Below, in pieces: positions 7,053 through 14,167 of a stretch of DNA of 20,600 bases (position 1 is its first letter; each line of letters opens with the position of its first letter). Source of the DNA: Microcaldota archaeon (GTDB lineage Archaea > Micrarchaeota > Micrarchaeia > Anstonellales > Bilamarchaeaceae); contig DYTL01000004.1 in assembly GCA_020726005.1 (NCBI GenBank), positions 1 to 20,600 of the forward strand, read 5' to 3'. The position numbers were made by a program, and so were the translations under genes. The notes beneath the pieces were generated by a model that was not told the DNA's origin, did no database searches, and saw nothing but the letters and a program-made list of their open reading frames with translations.

Positions 7053-7852
7053 TTATACTCTCCTTTTAGTTCCGCGATTTTTTCGCGTAAATTTTTGGCT
7101 GTCCATATTGCAGTTCCAACTAATGCACCGCTTGCTCCGGCTTTTTTTACAAAATTTATATCTGCGCAGGTTTTTATTCCGCTTTCACTAATAAGCGGTC
7201 TATCAATTTTACCAGCTTCCTTTATTGCATTTTCTGTTCTTTTTATATCAACAGTAAGAGTTCGCAAGTCCCTGTTGTTTATTCCAAGAATATCTGCCTT
7301 GGTTTTCATTGCTTCTTTTAATTCATCTGCATCATAACTTTCAAGCAAAATCTCTAAATTATTTTTATGAGCAAAACGAATTAATCCATCTAAATCAAGT
7401 TTAAGTCTTTCTACTATTTTCATTACAAGGAGTATTACATCTGCTCCTGAATCTCGCGCAGCAATTATCTGTTCTTCGGAAATAACAAAATCCTTGAAAA
7501 GAACAGGTAATCCTGCTTTTTTTGCTAAAGTTATATTGCTTATTTCCCCACGGAATATTTTCGGTTCAACAACAACTGATATAGCATCAGCGCCGCTTTC
7601 TCTAAATTCTTTTGCGGCTTTTTCAACATTTATTTTTTTATATTTATATTCTCCTGAAAGTGATGCGTGTTTTATTTCGCAAATAAGCGTAAAGGTATTG
7701 CGCTTAAGTGTTTCTAAAAGCGATGCCTTTTCTCCAGAATATCGCTCTCTATCCTGATTTTTATAATATCTTTCATGTAAACTTTGCTTTGCATTTTCTA
7801 TAAATTTGTCCAAAATGTCCGTTGTGATTATCCCACCTATTGAGCTATTCAA
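7049..7852 (-). CDS. trpC: Indole-3-glycerol phosphate synthase
   Basis: 267 residues, the length of a monofunctional enzyme; it is not a TrpC-TrpF fusion. It closes the indole ring of carboxyphenylamino-deoxyribulose phosphate with loss of CO2. Residues aligned by eye to the family active site are Glu59 and Lys61 (CEIKHAS), Lys120 (LFKDF), Glu171 (LLESYD), Asn192 (GINNRDL) and Glu223 (ISESGI). The common SPSKG loop reads SLSGEY here. The phosphate-binding end is GASGALVGTAIW. The start overlaps trpD by 8 bp and the end overlaps trpB by 4 bp. The PRA isomerase (TrpF) step that should feed this enzyme has no gene in the operon. Confidence 0.95.
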   Translation of the reverse strand: MNSSIGGIITTDILDKFIENAKQSLHERYYKNQDRERYSGEKASLLETLKRNTFTLICEIKHASLSGEYKYKKINVEKAAKEFRESGADAISVVVEPKIFRGEISNITLAKKAGLPVLFKDFVISEEQIIAARDSGADVILLVMKIVERLKLDLDGLIRFAHKNNLEILLESYDADELKEAMKTKADILGINNRDLRTLTVDIKRTENAIKEAGKIDRPLISESGIKTCADINFVKKAGASGALVGTAIWTAKNLREKIAELKGEYK

Positions 7853-8831
7853 AATTTTTCAATGCGTTTAATTTTTCCATAGCTGCACCTGTTTCAATAG
7901 ATGCGCGCGCTAATTTTAATCCATCAGCAATTGATTCTGATTTGCCTGCAATGTAAATTACTGCTGCAGCATTTAATAACGCAACATCTTGCGCGGCTCC
8001 TTTAATTCCTTTAAGTACATCAAGCATTATTGCTGCGCTCTCTTCTTTGAAATTTGCAGTTGGAATATCCTGTTTTATTATACCGAAATCTAACGCATTA
8101 ATATGATAAGTTTGTACGGTTTTGTTTTTCAATTCCGAGATTTTTGTTTTTCCAAGCCCAATTTCATCCAAACCTTCAGAACATACAACAAGCGCGCGTT
8201 CAGTTCCGAGTATATTTAAAACATTGGCTATTGTTTCAGTTAAATTTGGATTATATACCCCTAATAATTGTGCTTTCGCATTAGCTGGATTTGTTAATGG
8301 TCCGAGTATGTTAAATACTGTTCGAATGCCAAGTTCGCGCCTTATTCCAGCTACATTTTTCATTGTAGGATGAAATAATGGCGCAAACATAAAACCAATA
8401 CCTATTTTTTCAATGCATTCTTTTGTTTTTTCCGGAGTTAACATTTTTACCCCTAATTGTTCTAATACGTCCGCTGAACCACATTTTCCTGAAATCGCTC
8501 TGTTGCCATGTTTTGCTATTACAACTCCGGCTCCCGCAGCTATAAACGCAGCGCTTGTAGAAATATTGAACGTATTAGAAGAATCTCCTCCGGTTCCACA
8601 TGTATCTATAAGCATTTCAATATTAGGCTGAATTTGAACTGCGTGCGCTCTCATAGATTTTGCTAATGCAGCTATTTCATCAACGCTTTCGCCTTTCATT
8701 GCAAGTGCAACAAGAAAAGCAGAGGCTTGCGCAGGACTGCATGCGCCTTCCATCATTTGATTCATTATTAATTTACATTCATCTGCGATTAAATTCTCTT
8801 TTCTTATAAGTTTTTCAAGTATTTCTTTCAT
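7845..8831 (-). CDS. trpD: Anthranilate phosphoribosyltransferase
   Basis: 328 residues, full length for the family. It joins anthranilate to PRPP to give phosphoribosylanthranilate. The PRPP/metal motif DTCGTGGDSSNTFNIST (76-92) is intact, followed by AKHGNRAISGKCGSADVLEQLG and, further on, RRELGIRTVFNILGPLTNP, all hallmark stretches of this enzyme; the thymidine phosphorylase relatives differ in these segments. Helical N-terminal domain about 1-65. The ATG overlaps the trpG stop by 4 bp and the 3' end overlaps trpC by 8 bp. TrpD is separate from TrpG here, unlike the fused TrpGD of some bacteria. Confidence 0.97.
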   Translation of the reverse strand: MKEILEKLIRKENLIADECKLIMNQMMEGACSPAQASAFLVALAMKGESVDEIAALAKSMRAHAVQIQPNIEMLIDTCGTGGDSSNTFNISTSAAFIAAGAGVVIAKHGNRAISGKCGSADVLEQLGVKMLTPEKTKECIEKIGIGFMFAPLFHPTMKNVAGIRRELGIRTVFNILGPLTNPANAKAQLLGVYNPNLTETIANVLNILGTERALVVCSEGLDEIGLGKTKISELKNKTVQTYHINALDFGIIKQDIPTANFKEESAAIMLDVLKGIKGAAQDVALLNAAAVIYIAGKSESIADGLKLARASIETGAAMEKLNALKNFE

Positions 8832-9397
8832 TTTTTTCGCCCTGCGAAATTTTCTAAAATTTTCATCCCTTCCGGAGTCATTATGCTTTCTGGATGAAAT
8901 TGTACTCCATATATTGGTAAAATTTTATGTTGGACTGCCATTATTATACCATTACTTGTTGCGGTTATTTCAAGGCAATTAGGTATTTCTATTCCTATAA
9001 GCGAATGGTAGCGCATTGCTCTAAATGGATTCGTAACTCCTTTAAAAATCCCTTCGCCGTTATGTTTGATTATACTGCTTTTTCCGTGCATTGGGATATC
9101 TTTTACAATTTTTCCGCCAAAATGATGAATTATTCCTTGGTGTCCTAAGCACACACCTAGAATTGGAACTTTTATTATATTACTTTGTACAAGTATGTCT
9201 ATGCATACTCCAAAATCCTTTTTGTTTTTAGGATTTCCTGGCCCTGGAGAAAGTACTATATATTCTGGCGAAAGCGCACTTATTTCCTGGATAGTTATTT
9301 TATCGTTCCTGATTACTTTTATTTCATGTCCCAAAGAACTAAATCCATGGTAAAGATTATAGACAAATGAATCGTAGTTATCTATTATCAATATCAT
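8828..9397 (-). CDS. trpG: Anthranilate synthase glutamine amidotransferase subunit
   Basis: 189 residues, a single class I amidotransferase domain. It hydrolyses glutamine and passes ammonia to TrpE. Motifs are IDNYDSFVYNL at the N-terminus, LSPGPGNP (49-56), the nucleophile Cys83 in GVCLGHQ, and His168/Glu170 in VQFHPES. The same fold serves PabA in folate synthesis, but the position directly after trpE and before trpD makes TrpG the safer name; a dual role cannot be excluded. Overlaps trpE and trpD by 4 bp each. Confidence 0.95.
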   Translation of the reverse strand: MILIIDNYDSFVYNLYHGFSSLGHEIKVIRNDKITIQEISALSPEYIVLSPGPGNPKNKKDFGVCIDILVQSNIIKVPILGVCLGHQGIIHHFGGKIVKDIPMHGKSSIIKHNGEGIFKGVTNPFRAMRYHSLIGIEIPNCLEITATSNGIIMAVQHKILPIYGVQFHPESIMTPEGMKILENFAGRKK

Positions 9398-10734
9398 TTT
9401 CTTACCTCTAATGATTGTAAAACGGCGCGCATTTTGTGTTCTGTTTCATCATATTCTCGTGTAGGTATGGAATCATAAACTATTCCCGCACCAGCTTGAA
9501 CAAATGCTTTTTTCTTTAATGCTATTAAAGTTCGTATTGTTATCGCAAAATCGCAGTTTCCATTAAAAGAAAAATAACCTACTGCGCCTCCATAAGGACC
9601 GCGTTTGTTTACTTCAAGTTCTTCTATTATTTCCATTGCGCGTACTTTTGGTGCTCCTGTAAGCGTTCCTGCTGGAAAAAGCGCATTTAAAGCATCAAAG
9701 CAATCTTTTCCATCTGCAAGTATTCCTTGAACATGCGAACTTAAATGCTGAACACATTTGTATTTGTGCACTTTCATTAATTCAGGTACTGAAACAGATC
9801 CACCTACAGCAACTTTACCAACATCGTTTCTAGTTAAATCTACAAGCATTAAATGTTCTGCTTTTTCTTTTTCATCATTAAGAAGTTTCTGTTCAAGCAT
9901 GAAATCTTCTTCAAGTGTTTTTCCTCTTGGCATTGTACCTGCCAACGTTGCGAAACTGTCTATTTTTCTTCCTTCGATTCTTACTAAATTTTCAGGACTT
10001 GAACCAACTATGCTTCTTTGACCGAAATTAATAAAATACATATATGGTGAAGGATTAGTTTGTTTTAGGTGATTATAGAATCTCAAAAGATTTCCTTCAA
10101 AAGGAATTGTGTATTTTCGTGATAACACTACTTGGAAAATCTCTCCTTCACAGATTTTTTCCTTTGCAATTTTTACAATCTTTTCAAACTGTTTTCTATC
10201 CATAGAAGGTTTCGCATCTCCTACTTCAAAACGACTTACAAATATATCTTCATTTGTGAGTGAAAGTATCTCAGGCATTCTATCTTCAGAATGTGAGAGA
10301 TAATAAATTGTTTTTGTTCTGTGATCATAAATTATACAGTCCTCAAAAATGCCGAATTCAAAATCCGGGAATTCTGATTTATCAATTATTCGTTCAGGAA
10401 TAACCTCCAAATTTCTTGCATAATCATAGGAAAAATATCCAACTGCGCCGCCGCTAAATCCTTCTTTTTCTATATTGTGATTTGTTTTTATACTCTGAAT
10501 TGCATTGGCGAGCATGCGTATTGGATTTTGAACTTCGTGTTCTTGTCCATCAATATTTACGATTTTCTTATTTGCACTAACTATTTTTTTTGGATCAAAA
10601 CCAATAAATGAAAATCGCGCTAATTTTTCTTTTCCATCAAATGATTCAAGAAGAAAAGAGAACTTATACTCTCTGTGAATAAACTGGTAAAGTTGGTATG
10701 GGTTTAGCGTTATATCTAATTTTTTGTAAATCAT
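9394..10734 (-). CDS. trpE: Anthranilate synthase component I
   Basis: 446 residues. It converts chorismate and ammonia (from TrpG) to anthranilate and is the first committed step. The N-terminal region carries LLES (28-31), the motif that binds tryptophan in feedback-inhibited enzymes, so end-product inhibition is likely. The chorismate-binding domain (about 180-440) shows PSPYMYF, GSSPENLVRIEG, LVDLTRNDVGKV, HLSSHVQG, GTLTGAPKVRAMEIIEELE, RGPYGGAVGYF and AGAGIVYDSIPTREYDET. Where many relatives read AGTRPRG this one reads AGTMPRG. First gene of the operon. A TATA box centred 27 bp before the ATG predicts a leaderless mRNA, leaving no room for a leader-peptide attenuator; a palindrome upstream of the box may be the operator. 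Confidence 0.96.
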   Translation of the reverse strand: MIYKKLDITLNPYQLYQFIHREYKFSFLLESFDGKEKLARFSFIGFDPKKIVSANKKIVNIDGQEHEVQNPIRMLANAIQSIKTNHNIEKEGFSGGAVGYFSYDYARNLEVIPERIIDKSEFPDFEFGIFEDCIIYDHRTKTIYYLSHSEDRMPEILSLTNEDIFVSRFEVGDAKPSMDRKQFEKIVKIAKEKICEGEIFQVVLSRKYTIPFEGNLLRFYNHLKQTNPSPYMYFINFGQRSIVGSSPENLVRIEGRKIDSFATLAGTMPRGKTLEEDFMLEQKLLNDEKEKAEHLMLVDLTRNDVGKVAVGGSVSVPELMKVHKYKCVQHLSSHVQGILADGKDCFDALNALFPAGTLTGAPKVRAMEIIEELEVNKRGPYGGAVGYFSFNGNCDFAITIRTLIALKKKAFVQAGAGIVYDSIPTREYDETEHKMRAVLQSLEVRK

Positions 10735-10756
10735 GTTTCTATTAGTGCGAATGAAC

Positions 10757-10765
10757 TATTTAAAG
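10757..10765 (-). promoter_or_regulatory. TATA box of the trp operon
   Basis: CTTTAAATA on the minus strand is centred 27 bp upstream of the trpE ATG at 10734. This puts the transcription start at or within a base or two of the ATG. Confidence 0.6.
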
Positions 10766-10771
10766 CTTTTG

Positions 10772-10787
10772 TGTATAGAAAGATACA
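10772..10787. promoter_or_regulatory. Inverted repeat upstream of the trp TATA box, candidate operator
   Basis: TGTAT-N6-ATACA is a perfect 5-bp inverted repeat, 7 bp upstream of the trpE TATA box and 15 bp beyond the stop of the small ORF. It sits where an archaeal regulator could block or aid TBP/TFB binding. It resembles a short TGTA...TACA-type operator, but I cannot name the regulator. In AT-rich DNA such a palindrome can occur by chance. Confidence 0.35.
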
Positions 10788-10802
10788 TTCCTATGTGCAA
10801 AA

Positions 10803-10946
10803 TCAAGATCTGCTCCTATGTTCTGGTTGCATTGCAACAAATCCTTGCTCAAGCATTTCTATAATGTCTTCTATTTCTAAGTTGTTTTCCCTTGCTATAT
10901 AACCAAGAGAAACAAGATTTTTTATTACTTGAGATTCAATTTTCAT
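10803..10946 (-). CDS. Small uncharacterised protein, 47 residues
   Basis: The frame begins MKIESQVIKNLVSLGYIA and contains an acidic amphipathic helix, LEIEDIIEMLEQGF, then a polar tail ending EHRSRS. It is soluble, predicted helical, with no cysteine or membrane segment. A GGTGA ribosome binding site lies 5 nt before the ATG, the same kind as seen at rpiA and trpA, which is the main support for it being real. It lies 68 bp upstream of trpE in the same orientation but ends before the trp operator and TATA box. Its 5' leader would contain a strong hairpin (10968-11009). I do not recognise the family; it could be a small regulator or adaptor protein. Confidence 0.6.
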   Translation of the reverse strand: MKIESQVIKNLVSLGYIARENNLEIEDIIEMLEQGFVAMQPEHRSRS

Positions 10947-10967
10947 TTTTTCACCAAACACTTACTT

Positions 10968-11009
10968 GAAAACGAAAAACTGGCAATCGAAACGTCGATT
11001 GGCGTTTTC
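10968..11009. other. Two-tier hairpin in the leader of the small gene
   Basis: An outer stem GAAAACG/CGTTTTC (10968-10974 with 11003-11009) encloses an inner stem CAATCGA/TCGATTG (10984-10990 with 10995-11001) closed by a 4-nt loop; the outer and inner stems are separated by a 9-nt bulge on one side and 1 nt on the other. It ends 21 bp from the ATG of the 47-residue ORF. With a TATA box at 11042-11051 it would lie in that gene's 5' leader; as DNA it could also bind a regulator. Confidence 0.5.
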
Positions 11010-11041
11010 ATATAATCACTAAAAATAGAGTTAATTTTTGG

Positions 11042-11051
11042 CTTTATAAAG
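11042..11051 (-). promoter_or_regulatory. Candidate TATA box for the small 47-residue gene
   Basis: CTTTATAAAG is a 10-bp palindrome. Read on the minus strand it predicts a transcript starting near 11020 with a leader of about 74 nt containing the hairpin. It is a weaker call than the leaderless promoters because the start cannot be cross-checked against an ATG. Confidence 0.35.
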
Positions 11052-11089
11052 ACGGAGTAAGGGATGCTTTCCGGTGGCACAAGGAAAAG

Positions 11090-11097
11090 TTTAAAAA
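11090..11097 (+). promoter_or_regulatory. TATA box of 5S rRNA
   Basis: TTTAAAAA, preceded by the purine-rich GGAAAAG that suits a BRE, is centred about 27 bp before the 5S 5' end. Confidence 0.6.
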
Positions 11098-11119
11098 CTC
11101 TTTTGAACAATAATCAATT

Positions 11120-11233
<114 letters not shown>

Positions 11234-11351
11234 ACTATTTACTTATTACCATATTATATTAAATACAACTTATTTAAACTTATCAATCCCTAACTCCGCG
11301 GTTTAAGTAATAGATTTTCATTCAAATCCATTTTTTCCCGTAGAATTCTCG

Positions 11352-11591
11352 TTGTTTTTGGAATTTCTGATAAGATTACCTGCTGGAAGAACTCTCTTTA
11401 AGGAATTAATAACCGTCGATGTTAGAGGTATTGAATCCCCAAAATATGCAGTAAGATACGGCGAACGAGGTTTATTTATCAAACAAAAAGAGATATATGA
11501 AAAGGAGATTGTAATTGGCGAATTAACAAGAAGACAGAAAGATATTATTGAAATACTTGAAATCATGGTACCTAAAACTTTGGGAATTTAG
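11352..11591 (+). pseudogene. Short ORF or decayed gene fragment, unknown
   Basis: The frame is open from 11307 to a TAG at 11589-11591, but the only plausible start is TTG at 11352 (79 codons). The product is well charged and looks like real protein: RLPAGRTLFKELITVDVRG, then YAVRYGERGLF, then GELTRRQKDIIEILEIM. There is no ribosome binding site and no TATA box at the usual distance, and the frame is open upstream of the TTG without an ATG. This suggests a gene that has lost its 5' end. It ends 38 bp before repeat copy 3. I do not recognise the family. The minus-strand frame over the same bases is a shadow rich in Ser and Ile. Confidence 0.4.
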
Positions 11592-11629
11592 GATTTTTTA
11601 TAATCTATACAAAAGATTAGTAAATATAG

Positions 11630-11679
11630 TGTTTGGTTCTCGCGAATGGTTTAGTTGTAGAAGACGTTCGGAATTACTG
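11630..11679 (+). repeat. 50-bp dispersed repeat, copy 3
   Basis: Differs from copy 2 at two positions: T at 11640 (G in copy 2) breaks the TTCGCGCGAA palindrome, and C at 11665 (T in copy 2). In the shared reading frame the first change is silent (Ser) and the second turns the second Cys of Cys-x2-Cys into Arg. In this copy the frame is open on both sides (11548-11754), ending ALRCVKIAFFTYYIA. Confidence 0.9.
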
Positions 11680-11717
11680 TTTATGTCAGTTGAATCTAAA
11701 GGTTCGGCATTACGTTG

Positions 11718-11739
11718 CGTAAAAATCGCATTTTTTACG
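11718..11739. other. Hairpin downstream of repeat copy 3
   Basis: CGTAAAAA and TTTTTACG form an 8-bp perfect stem with a 6-nt loop. The motif TTGCGTAAA occurs twice nearby (11715 and 11747). A second short hairpin, GAACA/TGTTC at 11774-11789, follows. Apart from these, the repeat and the ORF fragment, nothing is recognised in 11234-11799. Confidence 0.4.
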
Positions 11740-11792
11740 TATTATATTGCGTAAACGCGAATAATTATTACGAGAACATTAAAGTGTTCGTG

Positions 11793-11798
11793 AAAAAA
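11793..11798 (-). terminator. T-tract after the mevalonate kinase gene
   Basis: Six T in a row on the minus strand directly follow the TAA stop of the mevalonate kinase gene, the minimal signal for archaeal termination. The GAACA/TGTTC hairpin lies just beyond. The tract is short and AT-rich context makes chance possible. Confidence 0.3.
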
Positions 11799-11799
11799 T

Positions 11800-12690
11800 T
11801 TATTGCACCATCGCACTTATTACAAAATAACCCATTTTTTTTATTTCATTTGCAATTTCTTCGGCGTTTTTCTCGTTTTTTGCAAGAATAACACAACTTC
11901 CTCCGCAGCCAGCGCCGGTTATTTTCGCACCTAATGCGTCCATGTTACGCGCAGTTTGTACTATGTCTTCATTCTCCTTGCTTGAAACACCAATTGCCGA
12001 AAGAATGCCATGATTCAAATTCATAAGTTCACCTAATTCCTCAAGATTTCCATATTCTATTGCCTTTATTGCAAATTCGATTATTTTTTTTTCCGCATTA
12101 AAAAAATATTCGTAAATTTCAGGATTTTTTTCTTTTCTTGATTTAACTGCTGCTATTATTTCACTAGTAGAACTTTTTCTCTTATCCGTGTTTCCGATTA
12201 CTATATGGAATGGCTTTCCAATTTTAAGTGGAGTAATAAGATTTCCTCCTTCTCTTTTTTGGAAAATAATAGCACCTCCAAAGGTTGCCAATGTATTATC
12301 TGTTCCTGATGGAGTACCATGATATATTTTTTCAGATTCATATGCATAAGACGAAATTTGTTCATCGGAAAGATTTAATTTATATTCATCTGAAATAGCG
12401 CGCACAAATGCAACACTTATTGCTGCACTTGAACCAAGTCCGCTTCTCATCGGAATTTCGCTTTTTATCTTTACTATAAAATTATCCTGAACTTTTATTG
12501 CGGTTTTAATTGCTTCAATTCCTTTAAGCAAATTTGCATCTGCGTGGTTTGATTCTATTTTCATATAAGACGATTTTTCAATTTCCACTTCAATTTTTTT
12601 AGAAAGTCCAATTCCAATTGCAGGTATTCCATAAACAACGAAATGCTCTCCAAAAAAAATGGTTTTCGCGTACCCTATCCCTCTACCCAT
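11800..12690 (-). CDS. mvk: Mevalonate kinase (GHMP family)
   Basis: 296 residues from the preferred ATG at 12690; an ATG three codons earlier (12699) is also possible. It phosphorylates mevalonate with ATP in isoprenoid synthesis, needed for archaeal ether lipids. Motifs, numbered from the longer start, are GEHFVVYG (17-24), the nucleotide-binding PMRSGLGSSAA (83-93), HGTPSGTDN with catalytic Asp134, and the C-terminal KITGAGCGGSC. These together distinguish it from galactokinase or homoserine kinase. The ATG at 12690 is favoured because a TATA-like GTTTAATCAA at 12712-12721 is 27 bp upstream, predicting a leaderless mRNA. It follows the MgtC-like gene by about 50 bp and could be partly co-transcribed with it. 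Confidence 0.95.
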   Translation of the reverse strand: MGRGIGYAKTIFFGEHFVVYGIPAIGIGLSKKIEVEIEKSSYMKIESNHADANLLKGIEAIKTAIKVQDNFIVKIKSEIPMRSGLGSSAAISVAFVRAISDEYKLNLSDEQISSYAYESEKIYHGTPSGTDNTLATFGGAIIFQKREGGNLITPLKIGKPFHIVIGNTDKRKSSTSEIIAAVKSRKEKNPEIYEYFFNAEKKIIEFAIKAIEYGNLEELGELMNLNHGILSAIGVSSKENEDIVQTARNMDALGAKITGAGCGGSCVILAKNEKNAEEIANEIKKMGYFVISAMVQ

Positions 12691-12711
12691 ACAAATCATT
12701 TTTTTAATTTT

Positions 12712-12721
12712 TTGATTAAAC
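12712..12721 (-). promoter_or_regulatory. TATA-like box of the mevalonate kinase gene
   Basis: GTTTAATCAA on the minus strand is centred about 27 bp before the ATG at 12690, and thus supports that start over the one at 12699. Confidence 0.35.
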
Positions 12722-12743
12722 TTTCTAGGCAGCCCGAAAAAGT

Positions 12744-13358
12744 TTACTCTAATTGTATTCTTCTTATACCTTTAAGTGAAGAAATTTCTTTTACCATCTG
12801 CTCATGATCTACGAATTTTGGGATAAGGAATTTATATTCAATTATGCCACGATTAAGGTTTATTTCTATACCTTCCTCTATAGTATCCCTATATTTCCCG
12901 ATTGTTTCTTTAATGTCTAAATGACTACCTAATCCTTTTGCTTCTATAATAACGGTTTTCGTATGTCTTCCAAGTCCACGCACCTCAAGCGTTTTGTCTA
13001 TTACAAGAACTGCCCAAATAATTCCATATACAAACCCGATTGTTTCCAATTTGGCAATGCTAATCATTATGCCAAACGCTGCCATTGCCCAAATAGTTGC
13101 TGCTGTAGTAAATCCAAAGACGTGTTCGCGATATTTTATCAGCGCGCCCGCACCAAGGAAACCTATACCTGTAATTATACCACTTATTGCAGATACAGAA
13201 TCAGGAAAAATATCTGTTACTACGCGCGTAAGTGTTGTTGAAAGCACGGTAACAAAAACATAAGGCGCGAACCCTACAGGTTTTTTGTTTAACTGTCGTT
13301 CCATACCAACGAGGCACGCTAAAATAAATGATAATGCAATTGCATATGCTGTTTCCAT
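12744..13358 (-). CDS. MgtC/SapB-family membrane protein
   Basis: 204 residues from the preferred ATG at 13358. Several hydrophobic segments occupy the first 130 residues and carry the family signature: the Glu-Arg of LVGMERQ, GIGFLGAGALIKY, and VFGFTTAATIWAMAAFG. The C-terminal 70 residues form a soluble domain of alternating strands and helices, as in MgtC homologues with an ACT-like tail. In bacteria MgtC lowers ATP synthase activity under magnesium limitation; in archaea the role is not known, so no substrate is claimed. The start is chosen because AAGGTTGA, at the stop of the upstream gene, forms a ribosome binding site 4-5 nt before it; a longer start at 13385 would overlap that gene by 23 bp. 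Confidence 0.88.
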   Translation of the reverse strand: METAYAIALSFILACLVGMERQLNKKPVGFAPYVFVTVLSTTLTRVVTDIFPDSVSAISGIITGIGFLGAGALIKYREHVFGFTTAATIWAMAAFGIMISIAKLETIGFVYGIIWAVLVIDKTLEVRGLGRHTKTVIIEAKGLGSHLDIKETIGKYRDTIEEGIEINLNRGIIEYKFLIPKFVDHEQMVKEISSLKGIRRIQLE

Positions 13359-13362
13359 ATTA

Positions 13363-14157
13363 TCAACCTTTTGCGATTCTTCCACGTGGTTTTATTGGCT
13401 TCAAATCCGGATACGCTTGAATAAGCATATCTACATTTGCATAAGGTGCAAATCCGAGATTTTCAAAAACATGTTTAAGTAAATAAGCATCATTTATCTT
13501 ATTTCCGCTGAGCGAAGAAGAAATTTGTCTAAGCGCATTTGCAAGATTTGCGAATGATTTTCGCTTCCATCGGGTTGCCGTAACCGCGAGTTTTTCCATT
13601 TCTCTATTAGGATTCATAAAATCAAATGCTTTTCTTACTAAAGTAGTATTTATATTAGAAAGTATACCTGCAACTTCATAATCCTTTGTTTCATTGCTAA
13701 TGCTCATTTTTTTTATTGCTATCCAATCTTTATATTTAGCGATAAATGCTATTTCATTTTCCAAAAGTTCTTGGCTTAAAGAATTTATCGGAGAATTAAT
13801 CATCTGAGGATGCATTGTTGCAAAAATTTCATTTTTAGAAAGAAGCGCGCAGATAAATTTTGTTTCTGCAACTGGAATAAGTTCTTTTTTATCTATTGCA
13901 TCAGAAAAAAATTTTTTCCATTCTCCGGGTTTTTTACTTTCTAAATATCTTATTACATTTTCAATTCCATTTCCTTCTAAAATAGATTTTTCTATTTTTT
14001 CGCAATTAATACTTGAATAACAAAACGCGCGGTTTTCAATCTGTTTATGTATAGATGAAAGAATATAAGAAATATCCATAGATGAAGCATTAGTTACATC
14101 AAATTTTACTGAATAATTCCAATCTTTGTACGCTCCTGAGAATATTATTTTATCCAT
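13363..14157 (-). CDS. Uncharacterised soluble protein
   Basis: 264 residues from the preferred ATG at 14157; a start at 14193 would overlap the FAD gene by 26 bp and lacks a good ribosome binding site, while AAAGG lies 7 nt before 14157. It begins MDKIIFSGAYKDWNYSV and ends with a basic tail, KPRGRIAKG. It is mixed alpha/beta, without signal peptide, membrane segment or metal motif that I can see. A basic stretch, TATRWKRKSFANLANALRQ, near residues 195-215 could bind nucleic acid or simply be a surface helix. It is the middle gene of a three-gene unit with the FAD protein (10 bp upstream) and the MgtC-like protein (4 bp downstream). I do not recognise the family. Confidence 0.8.
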   Translation of the reverse strand: MDKIIFSGAYKDWNYSVKFDVTNASSMDISYILSSIHKQIENRAFCYSSINCEKIEKSILEGNGIENVIRYLESKKPGEWKKFFSDAIDKKELIPVAETKFICALLSKNEIFATMHPQMINSPINSLSQELLENEIAFIAKYKDWIAIKKMSISNETKDYEVAGILSNINTTLVRKAFDFMNPNREMEKLAVTATRWKRKSFANLANALRQISSSLSGNKINDAYLLKHVFENLGFAPYANVDMLIQAYPDLKPIKPRGRIAKG

Positions 14158-14167
14158 ATTTATTCCT

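Noticed and set aside
10735..10800. Leader-peptide attenuator for the trp operon
   Set aside because: The TATA box position predicts a start at the trpE ATG, and no Trp-rich peptide precedes it; the 47-residue ORF contains no tryptophan and ends before the promoter.
11318..11566. Minus-strand 82-codon frame
   Set aside because: Ser/Ile-rich shadow of the plus-strand frame, which has the more natural charged composition.
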